Positions 24,290 through 33,008 of a stretch of 64,000 bases of DNA are shown one piece after another. A program made the translations under genes and the position numbers. The stretch comes from Neobacillus sp. PS3-12. GTDB taxonomy: Bacteria; Bacillota; Bacilli; Bacillales; Cytobacillaceae. The notes under the pieces are model-generated. The model was not told the DNA's origin. It searched no databases and was given only the letters and a program-made list of their open reading frames with translations. How positions within the stretch are numbered: position 1 is the stretch's first letter; each line of letters opens with the position of its first letter. The stretch lies in the NCBI RefSeq assembly GCF_030915385.1, contig NZ_CP133268.1, positions 682,001-746,000 on the forward strand. Direction: 5' to 3'.

Positions 24290-24402
24290 TTTTCCATTAA
24301 AAAAATAAAAAGCCGGCAGCTACTGCTCGACCATAACGGATTATCAATTATAGTTTTATTGTCTCTCGCTAATTTATCATCAATGAGATTTTCGTCCCTG
24401 TT

Positions 24403-24576
24403 TTAATCTTCTTCAATTTCTTCATCAATAATACTTTTTTCTACTAAGTATTCAAATGTAATATCAGCGATTTCCTCTAATTCCTCTTCTGTAGGAACGT
24501 ATCCCCTTTTTACAAGCTCATGAAAGAAAAATTCTGCAATTTCTTCCGTATCAATAAATACTTCAATTTCTCTCAC
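24403..24576 (-). CDS. yozD: YozD family protein
   Basis: 57-residue acidic protein too short for most gene callers. It begins MREIEVFIDTEEIAEFFFHE and carries KRGYVPTEEELEEIADITFE, which closely follows my memory of B. subtilis YozD; its function is unknown. GTG start with GGGGGG and a seven-base spacer. In B. subtilis yozD precedes yodN and the kam genes, and the same holds here. Confidence 0.8.
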   Translation of the reverse strand: MREIEVFIDTEEIAEFFFHELVKRGYVPTEEELEEIADITFEYLVEKSIIDEEIEED

Positions 24577-24741
24577 AGCATCGCCCCCCTTTTTAGAGAA
24601 TGTATGATGTTCGTTCTTTTTTCATGCTTGTAAATTTCTATTTCATTCCTTATCGATAATATCGCTTTTACTTTTTGGTCTTTTTCAATTTGGACAAGCA
24701 TAGAATGCTACAAATAAAATCATTCCTTAGAGGTGAAACAA

Positions 24742-24909
24742 ATGCCAACAATCCAAACCTTAATTGCAGCATTTATCGAAGATGTAAACCGTGAGGATGG
24801 CCGTTTTTTACATTATTGCGAATCCACGACTAATTTTTTGTTTTTTCTGATAAAGTGGGGCGGAATACCGTTTATTTTCTATATATTATATGAGTTTACC
24901 AGGCTCTAA
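24742..24909 (+). CDS. Small single-pass membrane protein
   Basis: 55 codons with a GAGGTG site. A short soluble N-terminus (MPTIQTLIAAFIEDVNRED) precedes a hydrophobic segment (about 31-50, NFLFFLIKWGGIPFIFYILY). I do not recognise it. It runs opposite to its neighbours and ends three bases before the yodN stop. Confidence 0.55.
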   Translation: MPTIQTLIAAFIEDVNREDGRFLHYCESTTNFLFFLIKWGGIPFIFYILYEFTRL

Positions 24910-24911
24910 GC

Positions 24912-25607
24912 CTATACATGGCTTTTGCCATCATTGTTTGTAATACTTGCTAACTTTCGCAATACTACCCTCATTACCTGGTAGTATTCCTGATCATGAA
25001 ACATTTCATAAAGAATTCGATAATCATTATAAATATCTAATAAACTGTCAATTAGCTCTTTCTGTTCCTTTTTTCGCTCCATCTCTTCAACTTCCGATTT
25101 TCTTAATATATTTTGTAACTTAGGTAATTTAATGGGGTTTTGTTGTTTGTTAATCATGTAGAGGAGACCTAATTTTTGGATGAAAGTATCCGCACTTTCT
25201 GCATCTGCGACAAGGGTTAGTTCTTCTTCACTTGCCTCCAGCCATTCTCCATCTCTTACTCTAGAAAGCTCATAAACAACATCTTCCCATGCGTCTTCCT
25301 TATACCGCCATATTTCTGTTCTAAATCCAACCACCTTAAATAGTTCAGAACCATAGCCGCTTACTTGAACTAAGTCCCCAAAGAAGAATTTATACTCAAT
25401 GTCAATTTGCTCTTGTTCAACAATTTTTCCTTTATATTCCGAAAGCAGCTGTAATCCCGCTTCCACATAAAGACCTTCACTATTATTGACCTCATATAGG
25501 TATTTACCGTCCAGCCACTTTACATCTGTAATTTTTCCAACAGTACCATACATCGTTATCACGACTGTATCACCGATCTTAAATTTCGGTTTTTTCTTTT
25601 TGTCCAT
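24912..25607 (-). CDS. yodN: YodN-like protein
   Basis: 231 residues, cytosolic. Two repeated SH3-like beta units (KFKIGDTVVITMYGTVGKITDVKWLDG-type and FFFGDLVQVSGYGSELFKVVGF) are followed by a helical C-terminal region. Position between yozD and yozE/kamA identifies it as the YodN orthologue; its function is unknown. The start is ambiguous: the ATG at 25607 has GGAGG only three bases away, while an upstream TTG is also possible. Confidence 0.75.
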   Translation of the reverse strand: MDKKKKPKFKIGDTVVITMYGTVGKITDVKWLDGKYLYEVNNSEGLYVEAGLQLLSEYKGKIVEQEQIDIEYKFFFGDLVQVSGYGSELFKVVGFRTEIWRYKEDAWEDVVYELSRVRDGEWLEASEEELTLVADAESADTFIQKLGLLYMINKQQNPIKLPKLQNILRKSEVEEMERKKEQKELIDSLLDIYNDYRILYEMFHDQEYYQVMRVVLRKLASITNNDGKSHV

Positions 25608-25695
25608 CGTCCTCCGTCCTCTCAATGATCCGTCGTGAATATTTAACATATTATATGCTTAAGACAAATTGAACGCTTACCATATTGAAAAAGAA

Positions 25696-25724
25696 AAATC
25701 GCCCTTCTTAAAAAAGGGCGATTT
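25696..25724 (-). terminator. Terminator of yozE
   Basis: AAATCGCCCTT / AAGGGCGATTT 11-bp stem followed by T residues on the minus strand. Confidence 0.85.
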
Positions 25725-25960
25725 CATCTGTCTTGATCATTTTTTTCTGTGAACAAATATTGCTCCCATGCTTCATCAAATACGGACATGCTTTCTAAAT
25801 ACTGGCCGTTTAACTCCAAATAAGAGCTGATTTCATCATAATCCTCTGAAATTTTTGGGAAACTGTGATCATGATAAGCATTGTTAGCAAAAACACTAAT
25901 TTCATCTTTTGGCTCTGGATGCCGATATTTCATTAAAAAATGGTAAAAGGATTTTCTCAT
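25724..25960 (-). CDS. yozE: UPF0346 protein YozE
   Basis: 78 residues, SAM-like helical fold. RKSFYHFLMKYRHPEPKDEI, then FANNAYHDHSFPKISEDYDEISSYLE and FDEAWEQY, is diagnostic for YozE (74 residues in B. subtilis). Function unknown. The ATG at 25960 has GAAAGG upstream. Gene order with yodN and kamA is conserved. Confidence 0.92.
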   Translation of the reverse strand: MRKSFYHFLMKYRHPEPKDEISVFANNAYHDHSFPKISEDYDEISSYLELNGQYLESMSVFDEAWEQYLFTEKNDQDR

Positions 25961-26160
25961 ATTATAACGCCTTTCTATGCTATAGATCTCAAGAAATATT
26001 TTAGAATTACTATAACGAATCACATCGTTTTCGTCTAGTTTTTAAATCAGAGTTTCCCCCTAAATCAGTCTATTTTAAACCTTTCACATTTTAACAAAAA
26101 AAATGCACATCTAGCTTTAGTTGGCTTGGTGTGCCTTCCTGAAATTAAATTTTATATCGT

Positions 26161-26448
26161 CTACCACTGAGTAAAATCAAAGTAATTTTTTTTCAGAAGC
26201 CGTGGCATATTCATCAAATCTTCGTACCTAATTGATTTACCAATCTTTTTGGTATCTACTAAAAACAACTGGTCTTCAATATTTTTCACAATATTATCAG
26301 GTTGATAGTAGATTTGACAGTCGTGACAAACAATGGTGGGGGTCTCGGAGATTTCGATGGCTCTTGTACCATCGGGCAATTCCCAAAAGACACTTTCCTT
26401 ACTTTCTTCAACATTTTGGCTTTCGCACCAGTCACAGATAACCTTCAT
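26161..26448 (-). CDS. yokU: YokU family zinc-finger protein
   Basis: 95 residues. CDWCESQ near the N-terminus and CHDCQIYY about 35 residues later form a YgiT/MqsA-type zinc finger. YokU is regularly found beside kamA in Bacillaceae, as here (15 bases after the kamA 3' piece). It may regulate or accompany lysine aminomutase; the role is not established. Confidence 0.8.
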   Translation of the reverse strand: MKVICDWCESQNVEESKESVFWELPDGTRAIEISETPTIVCHDCQIYYQPDNIVKNIEDQLFLVDTKKIGKSIRYEDLMNMPRLLKKNYFDFTQW

Positions 26449-26463
26449 GCTCTTGCATGCCCC

Positions 26464-26709
26464 CTATTCGTTTGACTGTGTTGATGGTTTCTCTATTCCG
26501 GTATTCTCTTTTTCTTTGTTAACCTGTGCTTGAAATTTCTTTTCCTTTAGTTCATCACGCTTCTCTCGTTTATCTTTTAATGTTGTATGGGTTGGATCAT
26601 CCTCATAATGCTTTCTACGATTTAATCGGGATAGCCCTTCGGGAACAAGATTAAAATGTTGATCATTCATAATGCCGGCAATTCCTGCTGATGACTTTTT
26701 ATCTTCCAT
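26464..26709 (-). CDS. kamA: C-terminal piece of KamA, separately startable
   Basis: 81 codons that continue KamA in the same frame after its in-frame TAA at 26761-26763. The residues (SAGIAGIMNDQHFNL, RLNRRKHYEDDP, LKDKREKRDELKEKKFQAQ) match the C-terminal extension of Bacillus KamA. The piece has its own ATG at 26709 with AAGGAGG eleven bases upstream, so it can be made as an independent polypeptide. Whether it is a decaying half or a functional split subunit is open. Confidence 0.75.
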   Translation of the reverse strand: MEDKKSSAGIAGIMNDQHFNLVPEGLSRLNRRKHYEDDPTHTTLKDKREKRDELKEKKFQAQVNKEKENTGIEKPSTQSNE

Positions 26710-26760
26710 ATCTGGATAGACCTCCTTAAAATACCCTTCTGCCCGACCTGGGACGTAATT

Positions 26761-27894
26761 TTACGGCTCGGGATAAGAGGTAATCACCCCTTCGAAATTA
26801 CGTAATACCACTTTTTCCGGACTTTGCGAAATCAAATAATTCGGCTGGAGAGCAATTTTCCCGCCACCGCCAGGAGCATCAACCACGAATGTTGGAACAG
26901 CATAACCGCTTGTGTGGCCTCGGAGTCCCTCAATTATTTCCAGCCCTTTGGAAACAGGGGCCCGAAAATGACCAATTCCTTCAGACAAATCACATTGATA
27001 GATATAATAAGGACGCACGCGGATTTTTACAAGATCGTGCATCAATTTTTTCATAATCGGAACGCTGTCATTGATTCCAGCCAGAATAACAGATTGGTTT
27101 CCCACCGGAACGCCTGCATTAGCAAGCATTTCACATGCTCGCTTTGAATCTTCGGTGATTTCAATCGAGGTATTAAAATGGGTGTTTAACCAGATGGGAT
27201 GATACTTTTTCAAAATATTGCATAGATTTTCGGTAATGCGCTGTGGGAATACAACAGGGGCACGAGTTCCAATTCTGATAATTTCCACGTGGTCAATTTC
27301 CCTTAAGTTTTTTAAAATGTATTCTAAAATTTGGTCGTTAATTAACAGGCCATCCCCTCCTGAAATTAACACATCGCGAACCTCTGGTGTTTGACGGATA
27401 TAATTGATTGCCGCATCAAGCTGCTTTTTTGGCACACCCATGCCAATTTGTCCGGAAAAGCGCCTTCTGGTACAATAACGGCAATACATCGAGCATTGGT
27501 TTGTTACAAGAAAAAGAACTCGATCCGGATAACGATGCGTTAAACCTGGGACGGGTGAATCCTCATCCTCAAATAAAGGATCCTCAAGGTCGTATTTTGT
27601 TTTATGCAGTTCCTTTCCTATAGGTACAGATTGCATCCGAATCGGGCAGCGGGAGTCGTCTGGATTCATGAGTGATGCATAATAGGGGGTAATATTTAAG
27701 GGAATCGTCTTTGTCGAGATGCGAACACCTTCTTCTTCTTCAGGGGTTAACTTAATTACCTTCTTTAAGTCATCTAATGTTCTAACTGTATTGGTAAGCT
27801 GCCAAATCCAATCGTTCCATTGCTCCTCTGTTACATCCTTCCATAGTTCTATATCCTTCCAATATCTTTTTGGTTTATATAATGTCTGTTTCAT
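26761..27894 (-). CDS. kamA: Lysine 2,3-aminomutase (truncated by an in-frame stop)
   Basis: Radical-SAM, PLP-dependent enzyme converting L-lysine to L-beta-lysine. It has 377 residues, with the cluster motif CSMYCRYC (Cys134, 138, 141) and the PLP lysine at about 346 in PGGGGKIAL. Bacillus KamA is about 471 residues. Here an in-frame TAA replaces what should be a Glu codon in EPENYVPG; the frame continues open for about 98 codons into the next feature. All catalytic motifs are before the stop. GGAGGAG fixes the ATG, and a sigma-54 promoter lies 36 bases upstream. Confidence 0.9.
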   Translation of the reverse strand: MKQTLYKPKRYWKDIELWKDVTEEQWNDWIWQLTNTVRTLDDLKKVIKLTPEEEEGVRISTKTIPLNITPYYASLMNPDDSRCPIRMQSVPIGKELHKTKYDLEDPLFEDEDSPVPGLTHRYPDRVLFLVTNQCSMYCRYCTRRRFSGQIGMGVPKKQLDAAINYIRQTPEVRDVLISGGDGLLINDQILEYILKNLREIDHVEIIRIGTRAPVVFPQRITENLCNILKKYHPIWLNTHFNTSIEITEDSKRACEMLANAGVPVGNQSVILAGINDSVPIMKKLMHDLVKIRVRPYYIYQCDLSEGIGHFRAPVSKGLEIIEGLRGHTSGYAVPTFVVDAPGGGGKIALQPNYLISQSPEKVVLRNFEGVITSYPEP

Positions 27895-27929
27895 GAAGTC
27901 TCCTCCTAAACCTGCTATATACATTGTTA

Positions 27930-27946
27930 TGCAATTTTCATGCCAA
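27930..27946 (-). promoter_or_regulatory. Sigma-54 (SigL) promoter of kamA
   Basis: TTGGCATGAAAATTGCA matches YTGGCACGNNNNTTGCW at all but one position, with the GG (-24) and GC (-12) correctly ten bases apart. A sigma-54 activator gene lies immediately upstream. Sigma-54 control of kamA is established in B. thuringiensis. Confidence 0.85.
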
Positions 27947-27987
27947 ATGTTATTTATCTCAGGAAAGGACTTCACTAAAACTGGATG

Positions 27988-28012
27988 AAAAAAAGTGCCA
28001 AAATGCTGGCAC
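27988..28012 (-). terminator. Terminator of kamR
   Basis: GTGCCA / TGGCAC stem followed by at least seven T residues on the minus strand; it insulates kamA from the upstream operon. Confidence 0.8.
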
Positions 28013-29413
28013 CTATGAATCAAGTATTTTTTTTATTTTATATTGCAAGGTTTGCCTGGGGATTTCTAATAGCATGGCAGCCCGTTTAATATTTCCGTTT
28101 GTTAACCTTAACGCTTCCACAATTAGTTCTTTTTCCAACTTTTCCATATTTCTTCTTAAGGACAACGAATCACCTTCACTCGATGTTCTGTTGTTTTGTG
28201 GAATGGAAAAGTGTTTCAACATGATCGGTAAATCCTCATGACTTAAAAGAGACTTCTCACTAACATTGATCATATATTCAATCGTATGTTTAAGCTCACG
28301 AACATTACCAGGCCATGGATACTCCATAAAAAAATTTTCTAGCTCTTTCCCTATTCCCTTTATGTTTTTCTTCGCTTTTTCATTATAGAAAGCAATAAAA
28401 TATTCAGTCAGAAGACTTATATCTTCCTTTCTTTCTCTTAACGGCAGCAGGCTGAACGTAAACACATTTAATCGATAATATAAATCAGAACGAAGCTTTC
28501 CATTTTTCAAAGCTATGTTGGGGTGTTCATTCATTGCAGCAATTACCCGAACATTGACATGGATTAGATCGGCTCCGCCAACACGTCTTACCATTCCATC
28601 CTCCAACACTCTTAACAGCTTTGCCTGAAGCTCAATTGGCATAGCATGCAATTCATCTAAAAAAAGGGTCCCGCCATCGGCCAGTTCAAATAACCCCTTT
28701 CTTTCTACTGCCCCCGTGTAGCTGCCCTTAGATGTTCCAAACAGAATACTTTCTAACAATGTTTCCGGTATCGCAGCACAGTTTTGTGCAATAAATGGTC
28801 CAACTGCCCGATGTGATTCATGGTGTATGCCCTGTACAAAGAGTTCTTTTCCCGTCCCGCTTTCCCCATAAACAATGATTGGAGAATCGGACTTTGCAAA
28901 CTTTTTCGCCTCAGCTATTAGTTGTAGAAACTCATTATTTTCAGTGATGATATCTCCTAATGTATAATTCACACGATTCGTCGCCTTTTTTTCCCGTTTG
29001 CTGTTTATGCTTTTCTGTAAATCTAAAAGACTTTCAGCTAGCAGCTTTACTCTTGAAACATCCTTTGCAATTTCAACTGCCCCAATGATGTTGTTTCCTA
29101 AAAAAATCGGCAAAGTGGTATTGATTGTATCAATTCTTTTCCCATGGAGATTCACATAAACTTGTGTTTGATTATAAATAGGCCTCTTTAATTTCATCAC
29201 TTTTAATAAGGTACTAGAATCAGCTGTTAAGGAAGGGAACACCTCTAACAATGGCTTTCCGAGAACCTCATTGGCTGTCATTCCGTCATGTTTTGCAGCT
29301 ACTTCATTATAAAAAATTGTTTCACCATCTGTGTTGACAACATGAATTCCTTCATCAATACTTTTTAGAATTGCTGCAAGTACCTCTTTTGTTAAGGCAG
29401 TTAGCTGAACCAT
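28013..29413 (-). CDS. kamR: Sigma-54-dependent activator of the kam locus
   Basis: 466 residues: PAS domain (about 10-125; ILKSIDEGIHVVNTDGETIFYN), AAA+ sigma-54 interaction domain (about 155-385; Walker A GESGTGKE, sigma-contact loop GSYTGA in place of GAFTGA, Walker B GGTLFLDE) and a Fis-type HTH (NGNIKRAAMLLEIPRQTLQYKIKKI). It is placed between ablB and kamA, where Bacillus kam loci encode the activator KamR. The PAS domain presumably senses a metabolite. AAGGTGAATAAG precedes the ATG. Confidence 0.9.
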   Translation of the reverse strand: MVQLTALTKEVLAAILKSIDEGIHVVNTDGETIFYNEVAAKHDGMTANEVLGKPLLEVFPSLTADSSTLLKVMKLKRPIYNQTQVYVNLHGKRIDTINTTLPIFLGNNIIGAVEIAKDVSRVKLLAESLLDLQKSINSKREKKATNRVNYTLGDIITENNEFLQLIAEAKKFAKSDSPIIVYGESGTGKELFVQGIHHESHRAVGPFIAQNCAAIPETLLESILFGTSKGSYTGAVERKGLFELADGGTLFLDELHAMPIELQAKLLRVLEDGMVRRVGGADLIHVNVRVIAAMNEHPNIALKNGKLRSDLYYRLNVFTFSLLPLRERKEDISLLTEYFIAFYNEKAKKNIKGIGKELENFFMEYPWPGNVRELKHTIEYMINVSEKSLLSHEDLPIMLKHFSIPQNNRTSSEGDSLSLRRNMEKLEKELIVEALRLTNGNIKRAAMLLEIPRQTLQYKIKKILDS

Positions 29414-29478
29414 ACTTATTCACCTTACCATCAATTAGATGTAAAGAAGCCAATTTTTCGGCACCCGATGCTCAAATT

Positions 29479-30333
29479 TTAGCAGCTTGCCAAATCTTTT
29501 ACCCACATATTCATACTTTCAAGCTTGTCATAGATATAACAGTTGTTCAAAAGCCGTCCTCGATAATGAAATCCAAGTTGAAACAAGGCTGCATTCATCC
29601 CAAACGACAATGCTCTTGCAATAGAGTAAGCGCAATAAATGCCTTTTTTCCTTAATTCTCCCTCCAGCTCTTGCAAAAGAAATTTCATTAATCCATACTT
29701 ACGATGCTCCGAGAGGGTTGCACAATCCGTTAATTCTGCATTTTTATAAAAATCATTTATTTCCGCAGAAGCTGCACTTACAATATTCCCCTGATATACG
29801 AATATATAATATACGGTTCCCTCCCTCATTGTTTTTTTCACATATTCAGGATCATTTAACGGAGTGGGATAAATAGGAAACACCTGTTTATAAAGGGCTG
29901 CTAAATCAGCTGCATTGCTTTCATAAGCCTTTTTTAATTCATACCCGTCAGGGGGATAAATTTTTTGTTGTACTGGTTTTAATTCACTTATCCCCTTTAT
30001 GATTTGATCCTCTATGATCCAGTGATCATTCACCCTCCGATCAACCTTATAATATTTAGTAACAAAATAAGCATCTGAACCAAGGAAATAGGAATCAACG
30101 ACTGCCTCTGGCTGAAAGCCTTTTTCAAAAAAATGGCTAAGCTGCTCGCTTCGTACTTTAAAGATTAACTTTTCTGCAAAGTGTTTTTGGACAAGGTTCT
30201 CTGCTTTTTGTATTAATAGATCGGTATTCCCAAGGTAATTGTCTATTCGTATTCGTTTATTAAAAGGATCCAAATAAGCATTTAAAGTAAAAAGATCCTC
30301 CTCAATCGAAATACTTGTTGCTGTTTGATTCAT
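29479..30333 (-). CDS. ablB: Beta-lysine N-acetyltransferase (YodP/AblB)
   Basis: About 284 residues. The N-terminal half (YLDPFNKRIRIDNYLGN) is specific to AblB; the C-terminal GNAT domain has YYIFVYQGNIVSAASAEI and HRKYGLMKFLLQELE, the acetyl-CoA-binding region. It acetylates beta-lysine made by KamA to N6-acetyl-beta-lysine, an osmolyte or degradation intermediate. Three consecutive ATGs follow GAGGAG; the third (30333) has the best spacing. Follows the aminotransferase by 34 bases. Confidence 0.88.
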   Translation of the reverse strand: MNQTATSISIEEDLFTLNAYLDPFNKRIRIDNYLGNTDLLIQKAENLVQKHFAEKLIFKVRSEQLSHFFEKGFQPEAVVDSYFLGSDAYFVTKYYKVDRRVNDHWIIEDQIIKGISELKPVQQKIYPPDGYELKKAYESNAADLAALYKQVFPIYPTPLNDPEYVKKTMREGTVYYIFVYQGNIVSAASAEINDFYKNAELTDCATLSEHRKYGLMKFLLQELEGELRKKGIYCAYSIARALSFGMNAALFQLGFHYRGRLLNNCYIYDKLESMNMWVKDLASC

Positions 30334-30367
30334 CATCATTACTCCTCAATGTTGACCGTTTTTCTCG

Positions 30368-31702
30368 CTATGATTGACAGCAATCCTTAATGGCTGTTTC
30401 TAACACATCAAATCCTTCAACCAATTGTTCCTCGGTGATCACAAGTGGTGCCAAAATTCGGATGATATTCCCATATAATCCAGCTGTCATTAATACCAAG
30501 CCATTTTCGTGGGCTTTTTGGACGATTTGCTGTACTAGCTCTTTATTCGGCACTTTGGTGTCGGAATCCTGCACAAATTCAAGTGCGCACATGGCCCCAA
30601 GATGACGAAACTCGCCAATTTGTCGATAACAATTTTCAAGGGGCTCAAACCGCTTCTGAAACAGCTGACCAATCCGATTTGCCTTTTCTAACAATCCCTC
30701 TTCCTCAATCATCTTAATCACTTCAAGTGCCGCTGCACAGCCAAGCGGACTTCCGCCATACGTACCACCTATTTCACCGATGTTAGCAGAATCCATAATT
30801 TCGGCTCGGCCTGTTACTGCACTTATGGGAATGCCAGCCGCAATCGATTTTGACATAGTCATTAAATCTGGAATGACATTGAAATGTTCGATCGCAAACA
30901 TTTTGCCAGTCCTGCCAAAACCTGTTTGTACCTCGTCGGCGATAAACAAAAGCCCATGTTCTTCGCATAATCTCTTTACACCCTGAACAAAACCTTGAGA
31001 TGGAATAATAAAACCGCCTTCTCCTTGTACTGGTTCCATGATGACAGCTGCAATCTCTTCCGGCGGGACTTCACCTTGTAAAAAAGTTTTAAACCGATTT
31101 AGTAATGCCGTATCATGTTGTTCAGGTGTTGAAAATTCAGATCGATAATAATATGGATAGGGCCATTTATAGGTTTCAGGAACAAACGGACCAAATTGAT
31201 ATTTATATGGTTTTACTTTACTAGTTAACGACATGGCCATATACGTTCTGCCATGGAAGCCTCTTTCAAAGGAAATAATTGCCTTTCGGCCAGTGTATTT
31301 TCTGGCAATCTTCACAGCATTTTCCACAGCCTCCGCACCACTGTTTAAAAAAAAGCTCTTCTTGGCATGTGTGCCTGGAGTGATCCTATTCAACTGTTCA
31401 GCTAATTCGATATAGGGTTCATACATCATGACATGAAAGCTTGGATGGAGGTATTTGTCAATTTGTTGGTGAAGAGCATGAACAACACGAGGAGGACAAT
31501 GTCCGACATTTAACGAACCAATTGCACCAGCAAAATCAATAAACGAATTACCATCCACATCCGTGATTAACGCCCCATTCCCTTTCGCAATGAATGTATC
31601 CATTGTTGTAAATGGACCTTTTGGCACATTATCTATTTTCCTGGCCAGCAGTTTTTTTGCCTTTGGACCAGGGATCGCTGTTTTTCTTTTAATAAACCCC
31701 AT
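30368..31702 (-). CDS. Class III aminotransferase (GabT-like)
   Basis: 444-residue PLP enzyme. FIADEVQTGFGRTG carries the conserved Asp that contacts PLP, and the lysine follows in LMTMSKSIAAGIPISA. It most resembles 4-aminobutyrate aminotransferase. It sits in the kam operon between yodQ and ablB, so a likely substrate is an amino acid from beta-lysine breakdown such as an aminobutyrate. It is additional to the YodT aminotransferase at the operon head. AAGGAG lies ten bases before the ATG. Confidence 0.85.
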   Translation of the reverse strand: MGFIKRKTAIPGPKAKKLLARKIDNVPKGPFTTMDTFIAKGNGALITDVDGNSFIDFAGAIGSLNVGHCPPRVVHALHQQIDKYLHPSFHVMMYEPYIELAEQLNRITPGTHAKKSFFLNSGAEAVENAVKIARKYTGRKAIISFERGFHGRTYMAMSLTSKVKPYKYQFGPFVPETYKWPYPYYYRSEFSTPEQHDTALLNRFKTFLQGEVPPEEIAAVIMEPVQGEGGFIIPSQGFVQGVKRLCEEHGLLFIADEVQTGFGRTGKMFAIEHFNVIPDLMTMSKSIAAGIPISAVTGRAEIMDSANIGEIGGTYGGSPLGCAAALEVIKMIEEEGLLEKANRIGQLFQKRFEPLENCYRQIGEFRHLGAMCALEFVQDSDTKVPNKELVQQIVQKAHENGLVLMTAGLYGNIIRILAPLVITEEQLVEGFDVLETAIKDCCQS

Positions 31703-31716
31703 ATATCTCACTCTCC

Positions 31717-32985
31717 TTACTTTGCAGGTTCACACCATCTCATGATTGTCAGGGCTATAATTTCACTGGCTTGAAGCATTTCTTCAAGTACAATATGCTC
31801 ATTTGCATCATGGGCCAATTCTGTAATGCCCGGACCAAATACAACTACCGGAATATTCCCCACGTTTGAGAGGATACCGCCATCCGTTCCCCATGGACTT
31901 GCCTCAATGATTGGATCCTCCTTTTTAACATCCCGAAAACTTTCAGATAGTATTTTTTGCAATGGATGATCCTCTTCTATATTTCCAGGGAGCCATCTTG
32001 CTCCAAACCATTCAACAAAGGGAGGATTTTCAAGAAACCAAGAATCATATTTTGAAAGTTGGGCTAAGCAATTCTCCATTTCCTTTTGAGCAGATTCCAT
32101 CGTCTCATCAGGGGCAACCCCCATCCTCCCCTCGATTACTGCTTCATCTGGCACGGAGGAAGGCCAATTACCACTTTTTAATTTTCCAACGTTGATCGGA
32201 ATTGGGATTGGAATTTTTTCATAAAGAGGATCAGTAATTCTTTGATTTCTTTCTTTTTCTAATTCTGCTAATCTTTGAACTACCATCATTGATTTTTCAA
32301 TGGCACTCACACCTTCATAGCGTGTGCCGCCATGTGCAGACTTCCCTTTTACATGAATGCGAAACCACATTGATCCTTGCTGTTTCGGGAAAATTTTCAT
32401 ATTGGTAGGTTCTGGAATAATGGCCCCATCGGCCCGATACCCCTTTAATACAGTTGCAAGTGTTCCCGCTCCGCCGCTTTCTTCCTCAATAACACTCTGA
32501 AAAAGGACATCTCCCTTTAAGTGGATACCTGATTGGATAATTGCTTCCAGGGCCAAAAGGAGGGCAACCGTTCCCCCCTTCATATCAGTGGAACCTCTCC
32601 CGTATAGTTTTCCGGCTTCAATATGACCGCTAAAAGGATCGCGTTTCCAATTTTGTTCATCTCCGACTGGCACAACATCAATATGACCATTTAAGATTAA
32701 TGACCTTCCATCACCTGTTCCTTTTAAAACGGCCACAACATTTGGATTTCCATTAAAATCCTTTCGATCACAAAAAAATAAAGGATGTCGTACTAACTCA
32801 TTATGGTCAATTTCCCATATATCAAGCTGTAAACCTAGCTGACGACATTTTTCAATCATGATTGCCTGGGCGCTACTTTCTTTGCCACGGGTACTGTTTT
32901 CTTGAACAAGCAGTTGTAAAAGTTTGATTCCTTTTGTCTGATTTTCCTTCAACCACTTTCTTACCAGATGTTCATATTCCAACAT
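31717..32985 (-). CDS. yodQ: ArgE/DapE family deacylase YodQ
   Basis: 422 residues, M20 metallopeptidase fold. LILNGHIDVVPVG (first metal His and Asp), GRGSTDMKGG (bridging Asp), IEEESGGAGT (catalytic Glu) and the C-terminal GPGITELAHDANE (His) are all intact, so it should be an active two-zinc amidohydrolase. In the kam pathway YodQ is thought to deacetylate an acetyl-beta-lysine derivative. It starts with AAAGGAG, 15 bases before the next gene. Confidence 0.88.
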   Translation of the reverse strand: MLEYEHLVRKWLKENQTKGIKLLQLLVQENSTRGKESSAQAIMIEKCRQLGLQLDIWEIDHNELVRHPLFFCDRKDFNGNPNVVAVLKGTGDGRSLILNGHIDVVPVGDEQNWKRDPFSGHIEAGKLYGRGSTDMKGGTVALLLALEAIIQSGIHLKGDVLFQSVIEEESGGAGTLATVLKGYRADGAIIPEPTNMKIFPKQQGSMWFRIHVKGKSAHGGTRYEGVSAIEKSMMVVQRLAELEKERNQRITDPLYEKIPIPIPINVGKLKSGNWPSSVPDEAVIEGRMGVAPDETMESAQKEMENCLAQLSKYDSWFLENPPFVEWFGARWLPGNIEEDHPLQKILSESFRDVKKEDPIIEASPWGTDGGILSNVGNIPVVVFGPGITELAHDANEHIVLEEMLQASEIIALTIMRWCEPAK

Positions 32986-33008
32986 TTCCGTTCACTCCTT
33001 TTTAGAAG

